Assembly: GCF_005239225.2 (NCBI RefSeq) | Contig: NC_133294.1 | Location: forward strand, 16,071,631-16,135,630 | Length of the DNA: 64,000 nucleotides | Direction: 5' to 3' | Origin: Populus alba | Lineage: Eukaryota > Streptophyta > Magnoliopsida > Malpighiales > Salicaceae | Shown: positions 34,010 to 47,978 of the stretch, in pieces | How the letters are laid out: every line of letters begins with the position of its first letter | How positions within the stretch are numbered: position 1 is the first letter of the stretch | Made by a program: the position numbers and the translations under genes | Notes under the pieces: model-generated | Told to the model about the DNA's origin: nothing | Database searches by the model: none | What the model saw: only the letters and a program-made list of their open reading frames with translations

Positions 34010-37000
34010 TTGAGTGTGATAAATATTGTTTTTTAAAGTGTAAAAATAAATTAAAAAAATATTTTTAAAAAATATATTTTTGATATTAGTATAAAATATC
34101 AAAAATAATTATTTTAAAGTAAAGAAAAAAATAAAATGCAAAAACAATTGGGCCTAAATCTCATAAACTTTCCCTCCGGCGTGGCATTTTGGAGAGGTGA
34201 AGTAGCTGGTACCTTCCGGCGTTAAAGTAACAAATCTGCCAAATGTTTCGGTTATTAAGCCTTTGTATTGACACAAACAACAGACAACATAATTAGAGTA
34301 TCAAGTTTTATTTTGATCTCACGGATTAACCAAAGGAGTGAAATTGACTAAGCTATGATTGCTATGACCTTAAATTGACTAAAAAGTACATTTTTTCTCT
34401 TAATATTTTTTGAAAAATGGAGTTGCTTTTTTTTCTTAATTTTTTTTAAAATGGTTTTGCTTTTTGACTAAGTGAATGTTTTATATTGCGGCGACTTTTA
34501 CTATTACATTTTAAAATTATACTATTAGCAGTAGTTTTATAAAAAGATGTTTTAAAAACTGTGTTCAATTAATACCGTTGTGAGACGCAATTATTTGCAA
34601 GTTATTTTGCTACCCAAATTATTTTTTTCTATGTGATTGGACAAAAAAAGGGAAGCTATTGCAATACCAAATGATTTTTAATGTAGTGTTTAATATTACA
34701 GTAATAATTATTTTTTAAAGTATTTTTTTATTTAAAAATAGATCAAAATTATATTATTATTTTTTATTTTTAAAAATTTATTTTTAACATTGACATATTA
34801 AAACAATTTAAAAATAATAAAAAATTAAATTTTAAACAAATAATATTTCAGCCACAACTCCAAAAACCGTCTAAGTTAAAAGTATCTATGTAATAGCTTT
34901 TTTCCCCTTTAATTATTATAAGCAAAAGTAGATATAATAAACAAAAGTGATATAACTCCTTCTAATTTTTACACAACCTATAAAAAATAAAATTTATCAC
35001 GCTCAAAATCTTTAAAAAATAATTATGAAAAAACTCACAAATTAATTAATTGATAATCAACTATAAAGACCTTCAAAAGTTAAAAGAATAGTTTCCTTTA
35101 ATTTACAAGTAAAATAGAGAATCAAAATCTAACATCAAATCCAAAAATAATAATATTCATTGAACCCTAGTCCTGGATCCATTTTTGTTTCTAGAATTTC
35201 TCCCACTTAACATTCTTGAATGCTTCATCACGCATTCAAAGACACCAAATAAAAGAGCTTGGATTGAAGATGGAAGTTTTGTATCATCTTTACGCTGAAT
35301 CAAGGCAGATCTCACCTCGTTTGCTTGATAAACAGGCAATTATCATTCAGACAAATGCCACCAATCTCTTAGTATTGCTCTTAACATGCAACAAAACTAG
35401 TCCACGTAGTAAATCATATCAAATCCAAGTGCCCTAGCAACAAGACACAAGACATGCACATGCACTAGCTAGCATGTCCACATGCATATTGGGATCGATA
35501 AAAGAAATGAAGATAAAAAGAATATGTTTTTCTACCCATTTTATTCAAAATGATAGAAATTCATTTTAAAATTATCCCCAAAATATATTTGTTTTTATGT
35601 ATTTTCATTTTTTCTTTAATTAAATATGTTTTTATCCATTTTATATTTATTTTTTATTGTAAGACATTAAGCATGCGATAACCTAAATGATCCCGTGTCC
35701 ATTGTATACATAAAAAAATGTTTGGTATGGTAGCGATTGCTTTTTAAAGTATTTTTTTACTTGAAAATCAATTAAAATAGTATTTTTTTTAATTTTTTAA
35801 AATTATTTTTGATATTAGTATATTAAAATGATCGAAAACATCAAAAAATATTAATTTAAAACATAAAAATAAAGAGTCTTGTAACCTGGACCAAAATGAT
35901 AGTGAAGCTATTAGCATAAAAAAGAAAGATGCCTAAACATTGTTTTATTAGGTATAAATAAGAAGATTCGATTGTTTTTTCAACTTGGGAAATAATTAAT
36001 TCAGCATGTCTCCATGTAACACTCTTTAATATTAAGAAGCAAGGCTAAAGAGGAAGCATCCAAAAATAGAGGGATTGTTACTCTATGAAAAGGATCACAT
36101 GAATGGAACTGAGCACCGAAAGCCAAAATGGATATAACAACTTCTTCCACCATGTGAGATGGGGACTTTTGCTCCTTTTTTTATCTATATATGTTGCCAC
36201 ATCTAGGAGAGAGTGATGACGAAGTTTTTATTACAGAGAAAGTGAAAAATTCTCCACACCCATTTAACGCAAAGAGAAAATTAATTTTTTTTTTTTTTTT
36301 TCAAATTAATATTTTTTTTGGTATTTTTAGATTATTTTAATATATTAATGTCAAAAAAAAATTTTAAAAATAAAATAAAAATATTATTTTGATATATTTC
36401 TATGTAAAAAACACTTTGAAAAATAACTACACTTCCAAATAAACTCTTATAGTATAAATCACTGATCAGATAACCTCAAGTTTGGTAATTTTATTAAGAG
36501 GTATTTGGTATTATGATACACAATAATTTTGTAAAAATAATTTTTATTTAAATATATATTAAAATGATTTTTCTAAGTTTTTTTTTATTAGAATATCAAA
36601 ATCATTAAAAAATACTAAAAAATATTAATTTGATATTTTTTTCAACTAAAATATAATTTTAAAACATATCCAAAACAAAAAATTATTGCACTTTTTCAAT
36701 CACTCACTTAAGTTGTGGCAAAAGAGATTGTAGTAAATCTCTATAAAGATTATTGCTTACATCAACAAATAAAAAAATTTAATTAATAACACTAAAAAAT
36801 TTAATTTGAAGAATAAAATTTTTTTTTTAAAGCATGATATAATCATAAAAACAAACAGATTCTTTATTAATTATATAATTTTTTTTAAAAGAAAATCCTT
36901 TCAAGACAGAATTCAATGTTTAAATTATGAATTTAAATATAAAAAAATACATCTTGAAAAGTCAGTTATATATAACATGCTTGGATCAACATCATCATTT

Positions 37001-37650
37001 AACTTTACAAATTAAACAATAAAAATATCTTCTTCGATTTCTTAAATGATAGCCATGAATTCATCTTGAACTCGAGAAGAATATTCAAATAGAGATTTCT
37101 ATATCCAATTTTTTTTAATAAAAAATAAATAATCCAATTGTTGACCCATCAGAGCCAATTCTGCTATATATTTTACACATAAAAAATAAAAGAGTTGTTC
37201 CATATAAAAATCTCAACAGCTAGATAGAATCATAGAAGTGGAGGTGTGCAAATTATGGTGATTCCAGAATCAGTGGAGGAGATGTTCATCTTGGGAGAAA
37301 ACATTAATCATCGCGGTTTCCAAAGCATTTATTACCTCTTTTATTGTGTAGCTGCTAGCTTTGATGATAAAAAAGGCAAATATTTTCCTATTTTTTTACC
37401 TCTTCCAGTCAACTTCTTATTTTTCTAATACTTATTCACGCGTTACATAATCATTGGCCAACCCTACATAATCATTGGCCAACCGTTTGAAATGTGATTG
37501 GAGATATTTTTTAAAATATTATTTATTTAAAAATTTATTAAAATAATATATTTTTTTATTTTTTAAAAATTAATATAAAAAAATATTAATTTGAAGTAAA
37601 GAAAAAAAATTTTAATTTTTTCAAAAATATTTTTAAAACAAAAAAATAAA
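34010..37650. repeat. Cluster of AT-rich MITE-like repeats (six copies)
   Basis: Copies at about 34010-34150, 34680-34880, 35715-35890, 36270-36450 (reverse), 36490-36690 and 37485-37650. All share the TTAAAATAAT, long T run, ATTTTTGATATTAGTATATT-like centre and ATTAATTTAAA right part. I see no gene in 33285-37982. Confidence 0.55.
37443..37485. repeat. Short direct duplication of about 21 bp
   Basis: TACATAATCATTGGCCAACC occurs twice, back to back. It looks like a small replication slip or a footprint. Confidence 0.9.
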
Positions 37651-37982
37651 TACAATTTTATAATGCAAGTGACTTTCGTGTTTGATTAATAAACAATATT
37701 ATTATATGGCTAGGACCTTGCCCAATTTTCCACCTAATTAATTTACATAATAGTAGTAGCTTAACATTAGGTTATCCCTTTTTTTATATATATAAAAATA
37801 GTATATTTATGATAGTTATAAAACTTGGTTAAGATACAATCAAGTTTAAAGGGTTATAAGATTACTCTAAGTTATATTATTACTAATCATTCTGTAAATT
37901 ATTAGACACCCCTACATAAAATCTAAAACTTTGTTAATTGGGATAAAAAATAAAAAAAAAAACCAAACTAAAATGGTATTGA

Positions 37983-39452
37983 TTTAAATAAAAAATAATA
38001 AAAAAATAGAATTAATTCAATTGATTTTTAGCTGGATTTAATTAGTTTGATATTCAAAATAGTTTAAAATAAAATTCAGGTTTCACATCATCAGGTGAGT
38101 TGACCCGTAAAAAACAAGAAGATTTTAATAACTATGATGTGTGTATATGGAATAGTTGATTATGCCACTTATTTGTTTTCGTGCGAATAATTTGTTGGAA
38201 AATGGTAGGCACAGATCAGTATTGAGATTGCTTCTAGGAAAAGTGTTGTCATGTAAAAGCTGTCAGCTTTTTTTTTTCTTTCATGTGTTGAAGAAGCCCT
38301 TTAGAGTATTCTAGATGATTGTTTTGTACTTGAACTATATTGCAGGTGAGATTAACTTTTTTTTTAATATATATATAAACATTTATATATTGTTAATGAA
38401 TTATATAGTATAAAAATAATTTGAATAACCATATAAATATAGTCTGAGTTAATTAGAAAAAAAAAAACTTGAATCAACCAAGTTAACATGTTAAACCTAT
38501 GATCCAGATTATATGTTTAAAATAATTTTATAAAAAATAAATTGAAAAAATATAAAATCTAATTTTTAATAAATCTTATATTGAAGAATAAATTTAAATT
38601 AAAAAAAAACATAGAAAAAATAGTATTATGTAGGAATAGGTAGAACAGATTATATATATAAAAAAAGAGAGAGAAAAAAATACTCAATTTTTTTTTTTAA
38701 TTGATATTGCATGGTATTTTCCCCAACTGTATAGTTTCTTTTGATCCTTTCTGCCCCCAACTGAGGTCAATCCAAATCTATAAAACGAGCTTTGTTTTTT
38801 TCTTTTTTCTTTTTTTTTTATCAGAGTTGGAAACCGATGCAAAATCTCACGAATGGTTACATGCCATGAATTTTATTCATGTTGCAAGCTTTTTTTTTTT
38901 TTTAAAAAAAAAAAAAACCCTCCAAAACACTTTATTCAGTATCTACTTGTTCATTTGCCAGCACTCTATAATGCATCAGATCAAGATTTTTAAAAATACA
39001 AAAGAATATCTAGGCATTGATGGCATGTATTCTAAAAAAAACTGATTTTCATTATGAATTAAATGATATTTTTATATAATATTGAGATGGAAAATATTTG
39101 ATTTATCTAGATTAATCTAAGTTAACTTGTAAAATTCACGGGAATAATTTTAAACAAAATAAATTGGAAAGCTCAATTCTAAATTAACTCAATATTAAAA
39201 GATAAAATCGGTAAAAATAACTTTTAATTAAAAAAACTAAAATAAAACTAAGTCAACTAAGCAAACTTGCATTGCAAGTTATGCATGTCATTGAATTCAA
39301 TAAAAAATTTTATTTCCAAGATTATTTTTCATTTAATTATATAACAATAAAGTGCATGATAAGTTTTTGATATCAAGTATTTTTTTTTAAGTAAAAAAAA
39401 AAAAAAACAATTGTGATAGACATGTGGTGTCAAGATTACAAAAGTTGATGAT

Positions 39453-39502
<50 letters not shown>

Positions 39503-41549
39503 GGGTGAAATTGCATTATTATTTGAGTTAAAAAAAATAGATTATCGATAATAAATAATAAAATTGTGTTTTTTTTTTTAAATTGAGGGGTAGAAAAAGC
39601 ATTAAAAAAACAAATAATAGCATGAATGCTGCATTTTAACCGATTAAACTTGTGATTCGGCTTGTAAATTTAATTAGGTTCAATAAAATTTTTTTACTTG
39701 AATATCAAATAGCCAAAAAAAAAAAAAAAAATACTAAAAGAAAACCAGGTATGTGGGTCTAGTGGCCCAACATGCCTAAGCATTAAAAAAAAACAGCTCA
39801 AGTACATAAGCCTTCCAACATAGCTTGTATGCCGATGCTTGTATTTATTTATTTTTATTTCTTAAAAGGTGGCCCTATTTTTTTTTTTTTATAAAAAATA
39901 ATAGATCATGCGCTATCTATTTTCTGATAATTTAGCGACCAAAAAGATTGCTAAAAAAATAAGGTCTTGGTGTTTTTAGCTTAAAAACTCATTTTCAAAT
40001 TATTTTTTATCCAAAAAACCTTAGAAAACACTCTAAACATTGTGATAAATCTATTCATAACTTAAAAAAACAGCTCAAAAACTAAAATTAACCCAAATCC
40101 AAAAACATCATCGCGGCCATATTTGCCTCCTCAAGTAAGAAGAAGAAAATAAAAAAAATACTCAAGTGAAACTATCTCCATGAAATATATATAATCCATT
40201 GACATTATTGATTTCAACCATTTTGGTGGTCTGAATTATTTTTAACGATCACATTTTCTTTCTAAGTTGAAATTCAATAATCCTCTTTTTTTATAAAAAA
40301 AAAAAGACTAAAAATAAAGTAAATGAACTTTGATATCAAAATTATGTAAACTAAATGGACCGATCACCTATAAACAAAAAAAGATAAGGAATCAAAATAA
40401 ACTTTTCAAATGAAATTTAAAGCTATCATCTATTTTACTCACAAATTTTTACTTTGGTCTCCTAATTTTCAATCCAACGTTTCCTAAAAAAAAGGGTAAG
40501 TAGATGATAATCTAAGTTTAAAAATGCTCAATTGTACAAAACAATTAAGGATTAAACTAAAAAAAAAAATTAAAAATATAATTTCAATCCATAATAATTT
40601 ATGAAAAATAAATAGTAAAAAATGTATGCTACAATGATTTCTTCACACGGGCTTAGTTTCTTTAAATTTGTTTGTGTAATCAACTATAATAAAATTCCTT
40701 TGTTTGTTTGGCTAACCGCACCGTAACACCAAAAGTCAAGGTTGGAATTTCAGAAATGGTTGGTAAGAAAAATATTGGGAAATGCCAATAAAACCAAGGG
40801 CATTTCAGTCTTGTTGGCTCCTAACAATTACAGCGCTCCATCCCCATTTAAAAGGTTCACATGCCATTTCCAGCGGCAAACTATATATGAATAAATTAAT
40901 TATTGAAATTTTGAGCATAACGACCCTTACACTAGTCAAAGTTGGTTGAAACATGGTGTTTTTAGCTCTTTTTTTAATTATTTTTTTCGCCCAAGCGTGT
41001 TTGTGTCTTTTTATCTTTTTAAATACAATAAGGAGATGTCTTTACCCTTGGAATCTAGAAAAAATAAGGCATTCATGCAGGGGAATTTTTATCATTTCAC
41101 TTGGTTTTTCTTTTGTTATTTCCATATTTATAAAAGGGTATTCTAGTCCTTTTACATTGAATAATTGATTTTTAAATTCAAAAAACTGTTGACGCATGCT
41201 TTTTAGTCAACGCTTGTGGTGCCTCCCATTGGCAAAACCTGTTTTTTCATCATTTCGTTGAAAGCATAGCTACATTCTTTTCCTTCTTGAGAGGTGCATG
41301 ATAATGGAGGATAGACAGTTTATCACCAGTGGTTGTTTTTTCTTCCTTTTCTTTTCTCTTTTCCCCCTAAAAAAGCATACATCAATCCTCTTTGTTTTTT
41401 ATGTTTCGATTTCAGTCCTTTTTTTTATTATTATTGTTGGCCCTTTTTTTAAAATTCTTGTTTGTTTTCAATTTAGTTCTTCAATTATAATTTATCATTT
41501 ATTATTTTCTCAATTCAGTCCTAAGCCTTTCTGTTAAAGTTTTATTGGT
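37983..41549. repeat. Copy 1 of a 3.6-kb direct tandem duplication
   Basis: From TTTAAATAAAAAATAATAAA near 37983 to GTTAAAGTTTTATTGGT at 41549, the sequence is repeated immediately downstream. The block is non-coding, AT-rich, and includes an (AT)n run at 39455-39499. Its last 700 bases (pyrimidine-rich, with TTTTTAGTCAACGCTTGTGG) resemble a dispersed repeat also seen near 59.9-60.6 kb. Open frames inside it are repeat-derived. Confidence 0.93.
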
Positions 41550-41554
41550 GTTAA

Positions 41555-43033
41555 TTTAAATAAAAAATAATAAAAAATAGAATTAATTCAATTGATTTTT
41601 AGCTGGATTTAATTAGTTTGATATTCAAAATAGTTTAAAATAAAATTCAGGTTTCACATCATCAGGTGAGTTGACCCGTAAAAAACAAGAAGATTTTAAT
41701 AACTATGATGTGTGTATATGGAATAGTTGATTATGCCACTTATTTGTTTTTCGTGCGAATAATTTGTTGGAAAATGGTAGGCACAGATCAGTATTGAGAT
41801 TGCTTCTAGGAAAAGTGTTGTCATGTAAAAGCTGTCAGCTTTTTTTTTTTCTTTCATGTGTTGAAGAAGCCCTTTAGAGTATTCTAGATGATTGTTTTGT
41901 ACTTGAACTATATTGCAGGTGAGATTAACTTTTTTTTTTAATATATATATAAACATTTATATATTGTTAATGAATTATATAGTATAAAAATAATTTGAAT
42001 AACCATATAAATATAGTCTGAGTTAATTAGAAAAAAAAAAACTTGAATCAACCAAGTTAACATGTTAAACCTATGATCCAGATTATATGTTTAAAATAAT
42101 TTTATAAAAAATAAATTGAAAAAATATAAAATCTAATTTTTAATAAATCTTATATTGAAGAATAAATTTAAATTAAAAAAAAAACATAGAAAAAATAGTA
42201 TTATGTAGGGATAGGTAGAACAGATTATATATATAAAAAAAAGAGAGAGAAAAAAATACTCAATTTTTTTTTTTAATTGATATCGCATGGTATTTTCCCC
42301 AACTGTATAGTTTCCTTTGATCCTTTCTGCCCCCAACTGAGGTCAATCCAAATCTATAAAACGAGCTTTGTTTTTTTTCTTTTTTCTTTTTTTTTTATCA
42401 GAGTTGGAAACCGATGCAAAATCTCACGAATGGTTACATGCCATGAATTTTATTCATGTTGCAAGCTTTTTTTTTTTTTAAAAAAAAAAAAAAAACCCTC
42501 CAAAACACTTTATTCAGTATCTACTTGTTCATTTGCCAGCACTCTATAATGCATCAGATCAAGATTTTTAAAAATACAAAAGAATATCTAGGCATTGATG
42601 GCATGTATTCTAAAAAAAACTGATTTTCATTATGAATTAAATGATATTTTTATATAATATTGAGATGGAAAATATTTGATTTATCTAGATTAATCTAAGT
42701 TAACTTGTAAAATTCACGGGAATAATTTTAAACAAAATAAATTGGAAAGCTCAATTCTAAATTAACTCAATATTAAAAGATAAAATCGGTAAAAAATAAC
42801 TTTTAATTAAAAAAAACTAAAATAAAACTAAGTCAACTAAGCAAACTTGCATTGCAAGTTATGCATGTCATTGAATTCAATAAAAAATTTTATTTCCAAG
42901 ATTATTTTTCATTTAATTATATAACAATAAAGTGCATGATAAGTTTTTGATATCAAGTATTTTTTTTTAAGTAAAAAAAAAAAAAAAACAATTGTGATAG
43001 ACATGTGGTGTCAAGATTACAAAAGTTGATGAT

Positions 43034-43097
<64 letters not shown>

Positions 43098-45149
43098 GGG
43101 TGAAATTGCATTATTATTTGAGTTAAAAAAATAGATTATCGATAACAAATAATAAAATTGTGTTTTTTTTTTTAAATTGAGGGGTAGAAAAAAGCATTAA
43201 AAAAACAAATAATAGCATGAATGCTGCATTTTAACCGATTAAACTTGTGATTCGGCTTGTAAATTTAATTAGGTTCAATAAAAATTTTTTACTTGAATAT
43301 CAAATAGCCAAAACCAAAAAAAAAAAAATACTAAAAGAAAACCAGGTATGTGGGTCTAGTGGCCCAACATGCCTAAGCATTAAAAAAAAAACAGCTCAAG
43401 TACATAAGCCTTCCAACATAGCTTGTATGCCGATGCTTGTATTTATTTATTTTTATTTCTTAAAAGGTGGCCCTATTTTTATTTTTTTTAAAAAATAACA
43501 GATCATGCGCTATCTATTTTCTGATAATTTAGCGACCAAAAAGATTGCTAAAAAAATAAGGTCTTGGTGTTTTTAGCTTAAAAACTCATTTTCAAATTAT
43601 TTTTTATCCAAAAAACCTTAGAAAACACTCTAAACATTGTGATAAATCTATTCATAACTTAAAAAAACAGCTCAAAAACTAAAATTAACCCAAATCCAAA
43701 AACATCATCGCGGCCATATTTGCCTCCTCAAGTAAGAAGAAGAAAATAAAAAAAATACTCAAGTGAAACTATCTCCATGAAATATATATAATCCATTGAC
43801 ATTATTGATTTCAACCATTTTGGTGGTCTGAATTGTTTTTAACGATCACATTTTCTTTCTAAGTTGAAATTCAATAATCCTCTTTTTTTTATAAAAAAAA
43901 AAAGACTAAAAATAAAGTAAATGAACTTTGATATCAAAATTATGTAAACTAAATGGACCGATCACCTATAAACAAAAAAAGATAAGGAATCAAAATAAAC
44001 TTTTCAAATGAAATTTAAAGCTATCATCTATTTTACTCACAAATTTTTACTTTGGTCTCCTAATTTTCAATCCAACGTTTCCTAAAAAAAGGGTAAGTAG
44101 ATGATAATCTAAGTTTAAAAATGCTCAATTGTACAAAACAATTAAGGATTAAACTAAAAAAAAAAAATTAAAAATATAATTTCAATCCATAATAATTTAT
44201 GAAAAATAAATAGTAAAAAATGTATGCTACAATGATTTCTTCACACGGGCTTAGTTTCTTTAAATTTGTTTGTGTAATCAACTATAATAAAATTCCTTTG
44301 TTTGTTTGGCTAACCGCACCGTAACACCAAAAGTCAAGGTTGGAATTTCAGAAATGGTTGGTAAGAAAAATATTGGGAAATGCCAATAAAACCAAGGGCA
44401 TTTCAGTCTTGTTGGCTCCTAACAATTACAGCGCTCCATCCCCATTTAAAAGGTTCACATGCCATTTCCAGCGGCAAACTATATATGAATAAATTAATTA
44501 TTGAAATTTTGAGCATAACGACCCTTACACTAGTCAAAGTTGGTTGAAACATGGTGTTTTTAGCTCTTTTTTTAATTATTTTTTTCGCCCAAGCGTGTTT
44601 GTGTCTTTTTATCTTTTTAAATACAATAAGGAGATGTCTTTTACCCTTGGAATCTAGAAAAAATAAGGCATTCATGCAGGGGAATTTTTATCATTTCACT
44701 TGGTTTTTCTTTTGTTATTTCCATATTTATAAAAGGGTATTCTAGTCCTTTTACATTGAATAATTGATTTTTAAATTCAAAAAACTGTTGACGCATGCTT
44801 TTTAGTCAACGCTTGTGGTGCCTCCCATTGGCAAAACCTGTTTTTTCATCATTTCGTTGAAAGCATAGCTACATTCTTTTCCTTCTTGAGAGGTGCATGA
44901 TAATGGAGGATAGACAGTTTATCACCAGTGGTTGTTTTTTCTTCCTTTTCTTTTCTCTTTTCCCCCTAAAAAAGCATACATCAATCCTCTTTGTTTTTTA
45001 TGTTTCGATTTCAGTCTTTTTTTTTTTATTATTATTGTTGGCCCTTTTTTAAAATTCTTGTTTGTTTTCAATTTAGTTCTTCAATTATAATTTATCATTT
45101 ATTATTTTCTCAATTCAGTCCTAAGCCTTTCTGTTAAAGTTTTATTGGT
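41555..45149. repeat. Copy 2 of the 3.6-kb direct tandem duplication
   Basis: Near-identical to 37983-41549. Differences I noticed are homopolymer lengths, the (AT)n length (43037-43094 here) and a few single-base changes, for example TTCTTTTGAT versus TTCCTTTGAT, GGAATAGG versus GGGATAGG, and TGATATTGC versus TGATATCGC. Both copies end at ATTGGT. Confidence 0.93.
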
Positions 45150-45194
45150 TTTTAATTTTATCATTTAATCTAAGTTTATGTTGTATTATTTGAT

Positions 45195-46230
45195 AGAGAA
45201 GGGTCAATTGACAAAGATGCTTTTTGTGATCATCTATTAGAACGGGTGCATCCGGCCAGTGTTTATAGGGGCAAATGCATTAAATTAACATGGTTGAATA
45301 TAAATTTTAAGACCTTCGACAAATATGATAAAGGACCAATTGATTATGTATGCTCGAGTATACATATTACATATGTTTGAAGGTTTTATTTTCACGAGTA
45401 CTACTAGAATGTAATACTTTTGTTCTTTTTAGGTCATTTATAATGACAACCGGGGGCATGCTTGCATATCCATATTGACAATTACGTAAAGTTTGTCTAA
45501 AAAAAAGATAAATTATTGGGGTATCTATTATTTCTTCATGTATAATTATTTTAAATTCTCTGATTGTTAGAATTAATGACATTTTAAATACTAACTTAAA
45601 ATTATCAATGTTGATTAATATAGCTTTGATCATAAGATCACACTCATATCGGATGTCTAGTAATTTGGGTAATAATATGTTTGACATTGTAGTTCAAATG
45701 TCACTATCCATTTGTTTTCGGTAATAATAAAATAAAATTGATTTTAATTAACATATTATTTATATAAATTGAATACAAAATATATACTAGATTTATGGTT
45801 TGTCATGTCAGAAGGTGCGAGACTAGACATTTCATGACAAATTTCACTCATGTCTATGAGTTCTGCTATGATGAGTTGGACACACATCAACCACATCAGG
45901 TAATGGTTACAAATATATTGTATTTTTTGTTATTTGAATAAAAAATATTTAGTTTCAATTTGTTATCTAATATAAGTCTTTAGTATGTTTTGATTGGTTA
46001 TACCAATACCATATACAAAGGACTTGATACTTTAGCTTCGCCTATATGCCGCGATGAATCTGACCTTTAGTTAGCACAAAACTCGATGTACTGCTTCAAT
46101 ATTGTTGAGATGCATTGCATAGATTGGATAATGCGATAATTTGAACTATCTCAACATATACTAGATTATATTAATATCAATAACGAGTTGCATAACAGTA
46201 GCCATCAAGGTAAGCAGAAAGGAAATTGGT
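45195..46230 (+). pseudogene. Plant mobile domain (PMD / MAIN-like) protein remnant
   Basis: The frame at 45195-45380 reads REGSIDKDAFCDHLLERVHP then ASVYRGKCIKLTWLNINF, matching the start of plant mobile domains. After an eroded middle, the frame near 46000-46230 reads GLDTLASPICRDESDL, stop, LAQNSMYCFNIVEMHCIDWI, MR, stop, FELSQHI, and NNELHNSSHQGKQKGNW. PMD proteins normally have MRQFG and (D)NELH at these places, so at least one stop replaces a conserved Gln codon. PMD genes travel with Mutator-like and retroelements, and MAIN family members guard meristems. This copy is dead: it has several in-frame stops and no continuous frame. It lies directly after the 3.6-kb tandem block. Confidence 0.7.
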
Positions 46231-47978
46231 TGATGATGCTATGAAAGATCGTGTTTTTGAGGAGCGACATCTGATGACTAATGTATATAATTATATGATA
46301 TGATATTTTTCCATTACACATTGTTTTATTATATTTACCTGGTCATATTTTCTGAGGTGTTCATGCAATCTAATACATTATATGCCCTGATATTTAAGAT
46401 AAAATTGACTGGTATGCAATGTTGTTTTACATACAAACATTTATTAAATAATGTTAATGTTATCATGGATGATGACTATAAATTAGTTTTTTTATGTATA
46501 TATATAGATTCATTACTTGATACGAGAGGCTTGAAAACAACAATGATTATTCATGAAGGTGTCAATGAGATGTAATATATTATGACCAATACTACGCTTA
46601 ATTTATGTCACAATTGATTTCAAGAGGTTAGGGAGGCTGAACGTCTTGAAGTGACATTAACAAAATATAAGATTGTTTATTGTGAGAATGTTAAGAATGT
46701 TGGCCCATCCATGAGTGTCCATGCCTGTTCATGAGTGTCTCAGGTCCATTTATGAGTTGTGATGATATTAATCCTCCTCATAGTTATATGAATGTTATAA
46801 ACTTGTCCTTGAGTTAAACGAGTTAAAGTGATTCTCCACACACGTTCATAAGTGCTTTAGGACTTTTCATGAGGTAGGATGATTATTAGATATAATTACA
46901 TGTTTTTATATGTTATGAGAATTATAAATAAATATATAATTTTAATAAAATATTATATTATGTTATATTAATTGTCAGTCTAATTTTGTTATTTATGATC
47001 GAAGATGTTATGTGTTGGTTATATAAATTTTATTTGAATTATGTAAATTATGATTTTTTAAATAGAAAGTTAATAATTGAAGAAATTATTCCAAGATAAG
47101 TCTTTTAGTGGAGTGGAGTCATAGATAATATCTACGAGTCAAATGTCACATACTCAAATATTGCAATTGACATTTATAACTTTTGACAAGTTCCTACCCG
47201 TGACTTCATCAAGTATGATCGATCCTTAAATAATTTTTGCCCATGTTATTTTATATATAAATAAATTTTTACTGTGCTAAGTTGAAAAAAACCCTCCAAT
47301 TTCACTGTTCCTTCCCAAATTATATGCCTCCCCTCTGCAGATAAATATTTCCTTCCTGCTCTGAAAAGCAATGCTTGCGATTCTCATTGGTAGCTTTGAA
47401 TACAATCAATGGCCCCACCAAACTTACCCTTCTCTCTTTAATATATATCTCAAAATAAATAAATATCACTAGTACTGCTAGCTTTCTTTAAAAAAATATA
47501 ATAATAATAATAAAAAACACAAACTCTGGCTTTTTCCTGCTGCTTCAAACTGACCTGTAAGAATCAGAACAAGCCTCCACTTAAGTCTCAACTCCTCTAC
47601 CATATCCATTCCTACTGCTACTAATCCTTCTGCACAAGTGAGCTCCTTTTAAATTTCTAAAATGTGGGTTTTCTTCTTCATGCTCTTCTTACTAATGGGT
47701 CTGGTCTTTTTTGTAGATAATGATATTTTGTTCTGTTGTTGTTGTTGTCGTCGTCTTTAAAGAGAAGTTTTTTTGTGATCTTCACATGTAAAGCTTTTTT
47801 TTTTTTTTTTACTGTTTAAAAATCAGGGTTCTCATCTCCATGTGAGGAGTTAGTTTTTTGTTTTTTTATTTTGGGCTAATGGTTTTTTCTTTTCTGTTTT
47901 CTTTTTGTTATTTTCTTAGAAGTATATTGGTGACGAGGTGCGTGTAGATAAGTGGCAAGAACTTGGATTTGAGAAAAA
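46231..47978. other. Intergenic region and kinesin upstream region
   Basis: The first part contains a 91-codon plus frame at 46300-46575 with no recognisable family, probably more eroded element sequence. From about 47.3 kb the base composition becomes genic. AATATATATC near 47439 is a possible TATA region, and TTCCTGCTGCTTCAAACTGA follows as leader-like sequence. The last 350 bases before the ATG may contain a leader intron. Confidence 0.4.

Noticed and set aside
38701..44745. Paired open frames inside the two tandem copies (for example 38701-39045 and 42277-42549)
   Set aside because: They translate homopolymers, and the frame differs between copies where T-run lengths differ, so there is no sign of coding constraint.
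37983..45149. The 3.6-kb direct repeats as LTRs of a retrotransposon
   Set aside because: The copies abut with no internal region, primer-binding site, polypurine tract or gag-pol frame between them, and the ends are not TG...CA.
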